From Acidipropionibacterium virtanenii (GTDB lineage: Bacteria > Actinomycetota > Actinomycetes > Propionibacteriales > Propionibacteriaceae), in NCBI RefSeq assembly GCF_003325455.1, contig NZ_CP025198.1, positions 2,232,001 through 2,296,000 on the forward strand: a stretch of 64,000 nt of DNA. Reading direction: 5' to 3'. Below are positions 52,415 through 60,545 of the stretch, piece after piece. Under the pieces are notes generated by a model. It saw only the letters and a list, made by a program, of their open reading frames with translations, did no database searches and had not been told where the DNA came from. The position numbers were made by a program, and so were the translations under genes. Each line of letters opens with the position of its first letter. Position 1 is the first letter of the stretch.

Positions 52415-53292
52415 TTCGGCTCACTTCCTTTCTCAGCCGCGGAGGGAGTGGACAGGGCCGCAACCGACTTCGCCGCCTTCACTTCGCCGGTCTTCCCCTC
52501 GGCCTTGAGCTTCTTGAGGTGCGCGTTGTACTCGGCCTCCGGCACCACATGCACCTTGAACAGCATGTTGGCGTGGTAGGTACCGCAGAACTCGGCGCAC
52601 TTCCCATCGAATACGCCGGCCTTCGTCGGGGTGATATCGAACTGGTTCGGATGGCCGGGAATGACGTCCATCTTGAAGTAGAAGGCGGGCACCCAGAAGG
52701 AATGGATGACGTCGGCGGAGTCGAGGTGGAACCGGACCGACTTGTTCAGCGGCAGGTACAGATCGGGAATGCTCTCGATCGTACCGCTCTCATGGGTGGT
52801 GACGGCGCCCGCGTCGGGGTTGCCGGCCTCCATGTAGTTGAAGGTCCATGACCACTTCTGACCGACGACGTTGATGGTGTGGTCGGGTGTGGCATCTTTG
52901 GCCATCACCGAGTTCTGGGTGCGCACCGTGTAGAAGAACAGCACCCCGATGATGAGGAACGGCACCATCGTGTACAGCACCTCCATCGGGAGGTGGTAGC
53001 GGGTCTGGCGGGGGATCTCGGGATCCCCCGAGCGGCGCCGGAACCTGATGAGCGCGAAGATGATGAGGCCCCAGACCAGCACGCCCACGGCCAGCGCCGC
53101 GATCCATGCTCCGGTCCACAGGTTCTCCATGTGGGGGGCTCTGTCGGACGCCGGGGCGACCATTCCGAATCGGGCCGCCTGCTCCTTGGTGCTGGAACTG
53201 CACCCTGCCAGTGCCGTCAGTGCCAGCACGGCTCCCGCGGCTGCGAGGAGACGCAACCTCGGCCTGCGCCGCCGGTCGACTTCAGATCTCAC
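52411..53292 (-). CDS. ctaC: cytochrome c oxidase subunit II (CuA)
   Basis: The 293-residue subunit accepts electrons from QcrC at its CuA centre. A lipoprotein-type signal ([11 protein letters not shown], Cys near 30) is followed by two helices (about 60-85 and 105-125). The outside domain has the CuA ligands in [12 protein letters not shown] near residues 227-238, with the upstream His in VIHSFWVP. The GTG at 53292 follows gggaaggg. It heads the ctaC-ctaD-ctaF operon. Confidence 0.96.
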   Translation of the reverse strand: MRSEVDRRRRPRLRLLAAAGAVLALTALAGCSSSTKEQAARFGMVAPASDRAPHMENLWTGAWIAALAVGVLVWGLIIFALIRFRRRSGDPEIPRQTRYHLPMEVLYTMVPFLIIGVLFFYTVRTQNSVMAKDATPDHTINVVGQKWSWTFNYMEAGNPDAGAVTTHESGTIESIPDLYLPLNKSVRFHLDSADVIHSFWVPAFYFKMDVIPGHPNQFDITPTKAGVFDGKCAEFCGTYHANMLFKVHVVPEAEYNAHLKKLKAEGKTGEVKAAKSVAALSTPSAAEKGSEPK

Positions 53293-53366
53293 GACTCACC
53301 CTTCCCGCCACATCCGGGCGTCCGACAAGGACGTCCGATTGTTGTGTCCGTCACAGCGAACAATAG

Positions 53367-53412
53367 CGAAAAAGCGGCACCCCGTCCGGTTCGCGAATCG
53401 GACGGGGTGCCG
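53367..53412 (-). terminator. intrinsic terminator after erpA
   Basis: Read on the minus strand, a 14-bp stem (CGGCACCCCGTCCG with its complement, extendable into the loop) is followed by CTTTTTC. This is the most canonical terminator in the window and separates erpA from the ctaC operon downstream. Confidence 0.85.
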
Positions 53413-53456
53413 TCGACGGTGGCGCATCCGCTTTCAGCGGATCTGCCCGATCGACG

Positions 53457-53813
53457 TCAGTGGAAGGAGTCGCCGCAGGCGCAGGTGCCGGTCGCGTTGG
53501 GGTTGTCGATGGTGAACCCCTGCTTCTCGATCGTGTCCATGAAGTCGATGGTGGCGCCGGTGAGGTAGGGGGCGCTCATCCGATCGGTGACGACCTGAAC
53601 GTCGCCCCAGTTGCGCACCACATCGCCCTCGAGATGACGCTCGTCGAAGAAGAGCTGGTATCGCAGTCCGGAGCATCCTCCGGGCTGGACGGCCAGGCGC
53701 AGCGCGAGATCGTCGCGCCCCTCCTGGTCGAGCAGGGCCTTGACCTTGGCGGCCGCGGTGTCGGTGAGGATGATGCCCTCCGCTGCGGGGGCCTCATTGA
53801 GAGTGTCGGTCAT
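53457..53813 (-). CDS. erpA: iron-sulfur cluster insertion protein (HesB/IscA/ErpA)
   Basis: An A-type carrier of 118 residues that delivers iron-sulfur clusters to client proteins. The three conserved cysteines are Cys 47 in GGCSGLRYQ and Cys 111 and 113 in the C-terminal CACGDSF. It is encoded between the cta operon and the Psp operon, as in M. tuberculosis (Rv2204c). A leader of roughly 100 nt with short stems separates it from its promoter. Confidence 0.94.
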   Translation of the reverse strand: MTDTLNEAPAAEGIILTDTAAAKVKALLDQEGRDDLALRLAVQPGGCSGLRYQLFFDERHLEGDVVRNWGDVQVVTDRMSAPYLTGATIDFMDTIEKQGFTIDNPNATGTCACGDSFH

Positions 53814-53925
53814 ATCGGTCTACTCCATCGGTGGTCGAACGGCCCCGGGGCTCACCTCGGGGAAGGTGCCCGCCCCTGAAGGGGGCCGGGTCGGGGCGGG
53901 TCGAGATCCCGTCTCGTCAGCCCCT

Positions 53926-53954
53926 AGTGTAAGAGGCCACCTGAAGGATGTCGC
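53926..53954 (-). promoter_or_regulatory. promoter of erpA
   Basis: On the minus strand GCGACA (53954-53949), a 17-nt spacer and TACACT (53931-53926) form a plausible promoter. The -35 is in the gap beside the glycerate-kinase-like stop. The leader would be about 105 nt and includes CGAGA-loop-TCTCG. Confidence 0.5.
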
Positions 53955-53959
53955 ACCGA

Positions 53960-54904
53960 CTACCAGTGCCAGGTCCGTGCGACCGGTCCGGCCGCCGCCG
54001 TGATGGCCGGCAGCCCTTGGGGCCCGGTCACCGGGCCGCAGTCCAGCGGCGTGGCCGCCTCCAGGCCGGCCTGGCGCAGCTCGCGGGCCGAGACCTCGCT
54101 GGCCAGGGGGACTGCGATGACCGGTACGCCCAGCGGTTCAGCAAGCTCCAGGACCTCGGCGACGACCTCGCCGCCGAGTGTTCCGAAATTCAGTTCCTCG
54201 CAGCCGGTGACCACCAGATCCGCCTCGGCGGCACTGCGTCGGGCACCCGCGAGATCCAGCAGCAGCCGGGGCCCGGTCGTGATCCGTCCGCCAAGAGCTG
54301 AAATCGCCAGCCCGATGCCTCCGGCTGCGCCGGTTCCGGGGGCCGCGCCCGCATCCGCATCACCGGTCAGTTCACGGGCCCAGTCGCACAGGTCCTGATC
54401 CAACGACAGCATCCGCGCGGGATCCATCCCCTCGGCACGCCCCTCCACGGAGACGACTCCACGCAGCCCGGTGAGTTCTAGACATGCCTGGTCCGAGGTG
54501 GTGACGAGGGTGAGTGGGCCGGGCCAGCGTCCTGCCCCGAGAAGGTGGCCATGGCCGCGGAGGTACGCGATCATCCCTCGGCCCCCGTCGCGCCAGGGCG
54601 CCTCCGCGAGTTCGATCACCTGGTGCCGTCCGGGTTCGACCGGCAGCTCGGCGAGACGATGCCCCAGAGGAGCGGAATCGGCGGACCACTGATCCTCCCC
54701 GGCAGCCGGGAACTCCGGGGCGATCAGGTCGACGCGGCCGGCCTCCGGAAGATCGGCCAGGGCGCGCTGGAACCCGTCGCCCGCCTTCCCCATGGGGATG
54801 ACGGCGACCTCATCGCCGAGGCCGGCCCATGCCCTCCCCAGTGCGGTACCGACCTGCCTGGAGCTGAGGCAGCTCCAGGCGTCGGTCACGACCAGGACTC
54901 TCAC
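53960..54904 (-). CDS. degenerate glycerate kinase-like protein
   Basis: A 314-residue protein resembling type II (GlxK) glycerate kinases, which are usually about 370-380 residues. The glycine-rich block GTGAAGGIGLAI near residue 200 and VVTGCEELNFGTLGG near 230 fit the family. The N-terminal phosphate motif, normally DSFKGS, reads DAWSCLS, and the block normally ADGGEGT reads GKAGDGF. Catalysis is therefore uncertain. It overlaps pspAA by 4 nt and is the third gene of the pspA-pspAA operon. A role in envelope stress rather than glycerate metabolism is possible. Confidence 0.75.
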   Translation of the reverse strand: MRVLVVTDAWSCLSSRQVGTALGRAWAGLGDEVAVIPMGKAGDGFQRALADLPEAGRVDLIAPEFPAAGEDQWSADSAPLGHRLAELPVEPGRHQVIELAEAPWRDGGRGMIAYLRGHGHLLGAGRWPGPLTLVTTSDQACLELTGLRGVVSVEGRAEGMDPARMLSLDQDLCDWARELTGDADAGAAPGTGAAGGIGLAISALGGRITTGPRLLLDLAGARRSAAEADLVVTGCEELNFGTLGGEVVAEVLELAEPLGVPVIAVPLASEVSARELRQAGLEAATPLDCGPVTGPQGLPAITAAAGPVARTWHW

Positions 54905-55191
54905 CCGGGGATCAGGCCCTCCCCCGAGTTGCTGTCGGCGAGGAGGACGGAGACCTCCTCGACGGTGGCGTTGACGTCGGGAACGATGAGGTCGGAGTCG
55001 ATGATCTCGTCGTCGGGAACCTGCCGACCGTGCTCGCGGACGGTGGCGGCAAGGCGCGTGAGGGCCTCGGTGAGTTCGGCCTGGACGCCGCCGGCCACGG
55101 CGTGCTCCACGTGCCCGTCGATCGTGTTCAGCTCGGAGAGGGCGGAATCGGGGACGTCCCACTGTCCCTCGCCCATGATTCGGATGATCAT
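54901..55191 (-). CDS. pspAA: PspA-associated protein PspAA
   Basis: A 96-residue protein starting MIIRIMGEGQWDVPD, the typical start of the PspAA family found beside pspA in actinobacteria. It ends with an acidic stretch (VPDDEIIDSDLIVPD). It is thought to partner PspA in the membrane-stress response. It overlaps pspA and the glycerate-kinase-like gene by 4 nt each, so the three are translationally coupled. Confidence 0.88.
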   Translation of the reverse strand: MIIRIMGEGQWDVPDSALSELNTIDGHVEHAVAGGVQAELTEALTRLAATVREHGRQVPDDEIIDSDLIVPDVNATVEEVSVLLADSNSGEGLIPG

Positions 55192-55997
55192 TTCTGGTCC
55201 TCCTGTGAGCCGCCGACCTGTCGTGCGGTGCCTGATTGCTGCGTGGCGCCCGGCTGCTGGCCGGGTTCCAGCTCGGGACGGGCCTCATCGCCACCCGCAC
55301 CGATCTGAGCCTTGAGCGCCGAGAGCTCCGACTCGACCGAGGAGTCGGAGGCCAGGGCGTCGAGTTCGGCCGTGATGTCGTCCTGGCGGGTCTGCGTCGG
55401 GTCCTCGATGGCTCCGGAGGCGATCAGCTCGTCGACGGCGCCGGCCCGGGCCTGGAGCTCCATCGTCTTGTCCTCGGCCCGCTGGATGGCCATGCCGACG
55501 TCGCCCATCTCCTCGCTGAGACCGGTGAAGGCCTCGTTGATGCGGGTCTGGGCCTCGGCGGCCGAGTAGCTGGCCTTGATGGTCTCCTTCTTGGTGCGGA
55601 AGGCGTCGACCCGGGCCTGGAGACGCTGAGAACCCCGGATGAGTTTCTCCTCCTCGGCCTGCAGGGTCGCGTGCTGGGTCTGGAGGTCGTTGAGCTGGCT
55701 CTGGAGCCCGGCCTTGCGGGTCAGGGCCTCGCGGGCAAGATCCTCGCGGCCCTGTTCGAGGGCGCGCTGGGCGGAGCGCTGCATCTTGTCGATCTCACCA
55801 TTGAGCTGGTTGGCCTGCAGCTCGATCCTCTTACGGCTGGTCGCCACATCGGCGACCCCGCGACGAACCTTCTGCAGCATGTCCAGCTGCTTCTGATATG
55901 AGTAGTCCAGCGTCTCGCGAGGATCTTCCATCTTGTCCATGGCCTTGTTGGCCTTGGAGCGGAAGATCGTCGAGAATCGCTCGAAAATTCCTGCCAT
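55188..55997 (-). CDS. pspA: phage-shock protein A (PspA/IM30 family)
   Basis: A 269-residue coiled-coil protein that binds and stabilises stressed membranes. The N-terminal MAGIFERFSTIFRSKANKAM helix is the membrane-binding segment, and the coiled coil runs from about residue 25 to 225. A Gln/Gly-rich C-terminal tail (about 230-269) is an addition to the core. The ATG at 55997 matches the family N-terminus. It heads a three-gene operon and is divergent from the DUF3043 gene. Confidence 0.94.
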   Translation of the reverse strand: MAGIFERFSTIFRSKANKAMDKMEDPRETLDYSYQKQLDMLQKVRRGVADVATSRKRIELQANQLNGEIDKMQRSAQRALEQGREDLAREALTRKAGLQSQLNDLQTQHATLQAEEEKLIRGSQRLQARVDAFRTKKETIKASYSAAEAQTRINEAFTGLSEEMGDVGMAIQRAEDKTMELQARAGAVDELIASGAIEDPTQTRQDDITAELDALASDSSVESELSALKAQIGAGGDEARPELEPGQQPGATQQSGTARQVGGSQEDQK

Positions 55998-56266
55998 GGG
56001 CGAGTCGGATCCTTCCGTATCTGTGAGCCCTGCGCTGCGGGCGCGAGCATCCCGCGGCCAGGGCCGGCCTCGGTGACGGGTACAAGAGTACGGGTCCGGG
56101 GCCAAAGCCGAACCTTTCGCCCGTCGGCAGTGATTCTCCCAGGGAGGAATCCGGGGCCGGAGGGAGGCAGTCCCCTACCGGGTGACACGATCTTCTACAC
56201 TTACCCACGGCTCCCGTGCGGGGGCGCCCGGCATCAGCGGGGCGAACATCGGAACAAGGATTCAGC

Positions 56267-56938
56267 GTGGGACTCTTCCGCCCGTACAAGCAGGGCCAGA
56301 CCGAGACCGAGACCGTCAAGGGCTCCGGACAGCAGGAGTCCGGAAGCACCGGCGCCCAGGCCGATGACCGCAGGCCCGAACAGGCAGAAGCCCCCGCCGA
56401 GGAGACGGCTCAGCCGCACGGCAGGAGCGCCAAGACCGGGCCGACGCCCACCCGTGCGCAGGCCGAGGCCGCCCGGATGGCCAGGCTCCATCCGAACCTG
56501 AGCCGCAAGGAGGTCCGACGGCGGGACCGCCGGGCCCGTGAGCAGCGTCGGCTCTCCAGCCTCGAGTCGCTGGAGAAGCGCCCGGAGCGTGCCATGATCC
56601 GCGACTACGTCGACTCGCGCCGCACCTTCGGCGAGTACATCATGCCGATCTTCCTGATCATCATGGCCGCGTGGCTGGCGATCATCATGTTCCTGCCCGA
56701 GCAGATCGTCCTGGTCAATCTCCTCTCCCTGGTGATGCTCCTCACGATGATCGGGTGGGGGATCGACACCTGGCGGCTGTGGCGAGGAGTCAGGAAGGAA
56801 CTCGCCGCGAGGTTCCCACAGGTACCCCGCAAGGGTCTGCTGAGCTACCTCAACAACCGGGTCATGACCCCACGCCGCTGGCGCAACCCCGCCCCGGCCG
56901 TGGAGCGCGGTGGCGCCGCGCGCACTCCCAAGGGCTGA
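56267..56938 (+). CDS. DUF3043 membrane protein
   Basis: A 223-residue actinobacterial DUF3043 protein. A charged N-terminal region (about 1-115, rich in Gln, Arg and Glu) leads to two adjacent membrane helices (about 128-175) and a basic C-terminus. The segment RAMIRDYVDSRRTFGEYIMP before the first helix is typical of the family. The GTG at 56267 follows caagga. A TACACT at 56196-56201 could be its -10. It is divergent from pspA, an arrangement I recall as conserved in streptomycetes. Function unknown. Confidence 0.87.
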   Translation: MGLFRPYKQGQTETETVKGSGQQESGSTGAQADDRRPEQAEAPAEETAQPHGRSAKTGPTPTRAQAEAARMARLHPNLSRKEVRRRDRRAREQRRLSSLESLEKRPERAMIRDYVDSRRTFGEYIMPIFLIIMAAWLAIIMFLPEQIVLVNLLSLVMLLTMIGWGIDTWRLWRGVRKELAARFPQVPRKGLLSYLNNRVMTPRRWRNPAPAVERGGAARTPKG

Positions 56939-57003
56939 GCGCATCCAGGGGGCCGGCACATCCCGGGCTGGTGGTCCGCGCCCGGGTCTGCTTGTCTGGT
57001 GAC

Positions 57004-57222
57004 ATGAGCTTCGCCTGGATTCTCACCGTCCCCCACCCGTCCCCGGCCGGCACCGATGCGCTGGCCGAACTCGGCGCCTCCCAGAGCTTCGACAGCGCCG
57101 AGGAGGCCGATGCATGGCTCGGGGAGCACTTCGACGAACTCTCCTTCGAGGGGGTCGACGCCGTCACCCTCGCCGAGGACGGCACTCCGGTGCGGGAGAG
57201 GATGAGCCTGTCAGAGGCATGA
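57004..57222 (+). CDS. small acidic hypothetical protein
   Basis: A 72-residue acidic protein starting MSFAWILTVPHPSP and ending RERMSLSEA. It has no membrane segment or recognised domain, though the order of strand-helix-strand suggests a small alpha/beta fold. There is no clear ribosome binding site, so a leaderless mRNA is possible. The codon usage looks like its neighbours, with strong third-position GC. Confidence 0.6.
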   Translation: MSFAWILTVPHPSPAGTDALAELGASQSFDSAEEADAWLGEHFDELSFEGVDAVTLAEDGTPVRERMSLSEA

Positions 57223-57247
57223 CCTCCGAGGCCGTCGGAGGCCGACT

Positions 57248-57643
57248 TCAGGCGCTGCGGGGGCCCGTGGCGGCGCCGGCCCGCTTCTGCCGGGCGCGCG
57301 ACCGCGACACCGTCATGCCGAGGCCGAAGGCGAAGGTGACTCCACCCAGGACGATGACCGTCGGCCTGGACTGGGCGACCGCACGGCGTCGCTGGTCATA
57401 GGTCTGCACAGTGCCGGTGCGTACCGAGGTGTAGCTCGACTTGTGGCAGACGTCACCGGGCGCCATCACCGCACCGCGACAGCTCACCGTGGGGCTGGCC
57501 ATACCGATGATCCCCCACCACAGCAGTACCAGGCCGACGGCCACTATGACCCAGTCGAGTGCCGACCGCCAGGACCAGGCGGTTCCGTACCGCACAGTTG
57601 CGTCCCGCGACCTTGTCCGGCGTGGTCGTGCGTGCTGCTCCAT
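57248..57643 (-). CDS. small membrane protein with a two-cysteine loop
   Basis: A 131-residue protein. A basic N-terminus is followed by two hydrophobic segments (about 30-52 and 95-112). The loop between them, about 40 residues and probably outside the cell, has two cysteines (VSCRGAV and DVCHKSS) that could form a disulfide. The ATG at 57643 follows ggagggc. I do not recognise a named family. It is convergent with the small gene upstream and divergent from sucB. Confidence 0.7.
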   Translation of the reverse strand: MEQHARPRRTRSRDATVRYGTAWSWRSALDWVIVAVGLVLLWWGIIGMASPTVSCRGAVMAPGDVCHKSSYTSVRTGTVQTYDQRRRAVAQSRPTVIVLGGVTFAFGLGMTVSRSRARQKRAGAATGPRSA

Positions 57644-57771
57644 CTGCCCTCCGCGATCGGTCCGACGGTCCGACGCTATCGGGCGGACGGCGCCCACCGC
57701 CCCCTCGTCGTCACCACCGGTCTTCGCCCTGCGCGATCCCGATCCCCACCGGAACCCTCCGGATTTGTTAC

Positions 57772-57804
57772 AGAATGCACATTCTCCGGCACTCGGGCTA
57801 GTCT
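57772..57804 (+). promoter_or_regulatory. sucB promoter with palindrome
   Basis: The -10 TAGTCT (57799-57804) with a weak -35 TGCACA (57776-57781) precedes sucB. The palindrome AGAATG-CA-CATTCT (57772-57785) covers the -35, which suggests control by a dimeric regulator. The leader would be about 33 nt and ends in the ribosome binding site aaaggag. Confidence 0.5.
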
Positions 57805-57843
57805 GAAAACCACACGTTGCGGCTTGCAAAGGAGCTCCACCTC

Positions 57844-59568
57844 ATGTCGACCGAAGTCACCCTCCCAGCACTCGGCGAATCAGTCACCGAGGGCACCGTG
57901 TCCCGCTGGCTCAAGTCCGTCGGAGACACCGTCGAGGCCGACGAGCCACTTCTCGAGGTGTCCACCGACAAGGTCGACACCGAGGTCCCCTCCCCCGTCT
58001 CCGGCACCCTCCTGGAGATCCGGGTCAACGAGGACGACGAGGCCGAGGTCGGCTCCGTCCTGGCCGTCATCGGCGATCCCTCCGACGCCCCCGAACCGGC
58101 CGCACCCGAACCCGCACCGGCCGCACCAGAGCCCGCCCCCGAACCCGAACCCGCTGCCGCACCGGCCGCACCCACGGGCGCGAAGGGCACTGAGGTGACT
58201 CTCCCGGCCCTCGGCGAATCAGTCACCGAGGGCACCGTGTCCCGCTGGCTCAAGTCCGTCGGAGACACCGTCGAGGCCGACGAGCCACTTCTCGAGGTGT
58301 CCACCGACAAGGTCGACACCGAGGTCCCCTCCCCCGTCTCCGGCACCCTCCTGGAGATCCGGGTCAACGAGGACGACGAGGCCGAGGTCGGCTCCGTCCT
58401 GGCCGTCATCGGCGATGCCTCCGACGCCCCCGAACCGGCCGCACCCGAACCCGAACCGGCCGCACCCGAGCCCGAACCGGCCGCACCCGAGCCCGCACCG
58501 GCACCGGCACCGGCACCGGCACCGGACGAGCCTGAATCCGCCACCCCGACTCCTGCCACGCCGCCCTCGGCCGGCGCCAATGAGGTGGCCCCCCGTGCCA
58601 CCAGCCCCTCGGCCGACGTCTACGTCACCCCTCTGGTGCGCAAGCTCGCCAAGGAGAACGGCATCGACCTGTCCACCCTGACCGGAACGGGCGTCGGCGG
58701 TCGGATCCGGAAGCAGGACGTCCTGGCTGCAGCCGAGAAGGCCAAGGCACCCGCACCGGCCGCAGCGGCTGCACCCGCGCCGAGCGCACCCGCGCCGGCC
58801 GCCGGATCCGCCAAGGCGGCGGCCCAGGCGGTCTCCCCGGAGGCCGTCGCACTGCGCGGGACCACCGAGAAGATGAGCCGACTGCGCAAGGTGATCGCCT
58901 CCCGGATGGTCGAGTCGCTGCGCGTCTCGGCCCAGCTCACGGCGACGGTCGAGGTCGACATGACCGCGATCTCGCGGATCCGCAAGGCCGAGAAGGCTGC
59001 CTTCAAGGCCAGGGAGGGGGTCGGGCTGTCCTACCTGCCCTTCATCACCAAGGCTCTGGTCGAGGCACTCAAGCAGAACCCGAAGTTCAACGCCCGGATC
59101 GACACCGAGGCCGGGAAGATCACCTACGGCGCCACGGAGAACGTCGGGATCGCGGTCGACACCCCGCGCGGCCTGGTGGTCCCGGTGATCAAGAACGCCG
59201 GAGACCTCAACATCGCCGGCCTCGCCCACCAGATCGGCGACCTGGCAGCCCGCACCCGCGACAACAAGGTGACCCCCGATGAGCTGTCCGGTGGCACCTT
59301 CACCATCACCAACTACGGTTCGGCAGGGGCCCTGTTCGACACCCCGATCGTCAACCAGCCCGAGGTCGCCATCCTGGGCACCGGCGCGCTGGTGAAGCGC
59401 CCCGTCGTGGTCACCAACGAGTTCGGCGAGGACACGATCGCGATCCGCGACATGATGTACCTCTCACTGAGCTACGATCACCGTCTCATCGACGGGGCGG
59501 TGGCGGCCCGCTTCCTCAGCGGCGTCAAGAACAGGCTGGAGGAGGGCGATTTCGCAGGCGAGTTCTGA
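57844..59568 (+). CDS. sucB: 2-oxoacid dehydrogenase E2 (dihydrolipoyl acyltransferase)
   Basis: The core E2 enzyme of a pyruvate or 2-oxoglutarate dehydrogenase complex, 574 residues. Two almost identical lipoyl domains (Lys 43 and Lys 156 in STDKVDTEV) are joined by Pro/Ala/Glu linkers. A peripheral E1/E3-binding domain follows ([14 protein letters not shown], about 259-300). The catalytic domain ends with the DHRLIDG motif (His near 545). In mycobacteria the equivalent (DlaT) serves pyruvate dehydrogenase, so sucB is a name of convenience. lipB follows on the same strand. Confidence 0.94.
   Translation: MSTEVTLPALGESVTEGTVSRWLKSVGDTVEADEPLLEVSTDKVDTEVPSPVSGTLLEIRVNEDDEAEVGSVLAVIGDPSDAPEPAAPEPAPAAPEPAPEPEPAAAPAAPTGAKGTEVTLPALGESVTEGTVSRWLKSVGDTVEADEPLLEVSTDKVDTEVPSPVSGTLLEIRVNEDDEAEVGSVLAVIGDASDAPEPAAPEPEPAAPEPEPAAPEPAPAPAPAPAPDEPESATPTPATPPSAGANEVAPRATSPSADVYVTPLVRKLAKENGIDLSTLTGTGVGGRIRKQDVLAAAEKAKAPAPAAAAAPAPSAPAPAAGSAKAAAQAVSPEAVALRGTTEKMSRLRKVIASRMVESLRVSAQLTATVEVDMTAISRIRKAEKAAFKAREGVGLSYLPFITKALVEALKQNPKFNARIDTEAGKITYGATENVGIAVDTPRGLVVPVIKNAGDLNIAGLAHQIGDLAARTRDNKVTPDELSGGTFTITNYGSAGALFDTPIVNQPEVAILGTGALVKRPVVVTNEFGEDTIAIRDMMYLSLSYDHRLIDGAVAARFLSGVKNRLEEGDFAGEF
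57871..58416 (+). repeat. perfect 207-bp repeat encoding the two lipoyl domains
   Basis: 57871-58077 and 58210-58416 are identical at every base, 339 bp apart. After a single mismatch the identity continues for another 36 bp. Identity at synonymous positions means recent duplication or gene conversion. Confidence 0.92.
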
Positions 59569-59594
59569 TCCCCGCCTGTGATCGACCAACCGTT

Positions 59595-59627
59595 CGAGGG
59601 CCCCGCCGGTCGCCGGCGGGGCCCTCG
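59595..59627 (+). terminator. terminator after sucB
   Basis: CGAGGGCCCCGCCGG and its complement form a perfect 15-bp stem with a 3-nt loop, 26 nt after the sucB stop. No T-tract follows. Confidence 0.75.
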
Positions 59628-59659
59628 CCGTCTCCCCCTGCCTCGGCGGAGGACCTATC

Positions 59660-60520
59660 GTGAGAGCCGTGAGCGTGCAGGAATCCGGGGCCGATCTCGG
59701 CCCGAAGCAGTCGCCGACCCCTCAGCCCGTCACCCCGACGGACGCAGACGGGCATCGCCCGCAGGGGTGGGTGGACCATCCCCAGGGCCTGGAGTTCGAG
59801 TACCTGGGCATCGCCGGAACGCCGCCGATCCGCACCGAGTACCGCTGGTGCTGGGAGCACCAGCGCCGGATCCACGCTCTGGTGGCCGCTCACGAGATCC
59901 CCGACACCGTCATCTACGTCGAGCACGACCCGGTGTACACCGCCGGGCGCCGCACCCCACGCGAGGCCTATCCGTTCGACGGCACCCCGGTGGTTCCGGT
60001 GGACCGCGGCGGGGAGATCACCTGGCACGGTCCCGGCCAGCTGGTCGGCTACCCGATCGTCTTCCTTCAGCGCGGCATCGGGGTGGTCGATTACGTCCGG
60101 CGCGTCGAGGAGGCGATCATCCGGCTGCTGGCCGGCTACGGCCTGAGATGCGGGCGGGTCCCTGGGCGCACCGGCGTCTGGTTCCCCTCCGACGGACACG
60201 GGCCCGAACGCAAGATCTGCGCCATCGGGATCCGCGTCTCACGCCAGACCGCGCTGCACGGCTTCGCCCTCAACATCGATCCGGACACCGCCGGATTCGA
60301 CAACATCATCCCCTGCGGCATCGCCGACGCCGACGTCACCACCGTGGCGCGGGAGCTGCGACGGGTGCACGGGCCCGCCACACCGGTTCCCTCCCTGGTC
60401 GAGGTGGCGCATCGCCTCGAGCCCGTCCTCGCCGAGCTGCTGGCGTTCGGGCCCTACACGATGAGTCCGGACATCCCCCGCCGCTCGCACCCCGCCTTCC
60501 TGCACCCGCTCGGCGAGTGA
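59660..60520 (+). CDS. lipB: octanoyl-ACP:protein N-octanoyltransferase
   Basis: Transfers octanoate from acyl carrier protein to lipoyl domains, the first step of lipoate synthesis. The 286-residue product has the family blocks RGGEITWHGPGQLVGYPI, the Lys in ERKICAIGIRV (near 184) and the catalytic Cys in NIIPCGIAD (near 219). The N-terminal extension of about 40 residues is longer than usual. The GTG at 59660 follows ggaggac. A GTG at 59669 would be leaderless behind TATCGT and is an alternative. Its targets in this window are SucB and GcvH. Confidence 0.95.
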   Translation: MRAVSVQESGADLGPKQSPTPQPVTPTDADGHRPQGWVDHPQGLEFEYLGIAGTPPIRTEYRWCWEHQRRIHALVAAHEIPDTVIYVEHDPVYTAGRRTPREAYPFDGTPVVPVDRGGEITWHGPGQLVGYPIVFLQRGIGVVDYVRRVEEAIIRLLAGYGLRCGRVPGRTGVWFPSDGHGPERKICAIGIRVSRQTALHGFALNIDPDTAGFDNIIPCGIADADVTTVARELRRVHGPATPVPSLVEVAHRLEPVLAELLAFGPYTMSPDIPRRSHPAFLHPLGE

Positions 60521-60545
60521 CTGAATCGAACATCAAGGAGACACC

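Noticed and set aside
58415-58681. Pro/His-repeat protein in an alternative frame of sucB
   Set aside because: The repeats are the Pro/Ala/Glu linker of the E2 protein read out of frame.
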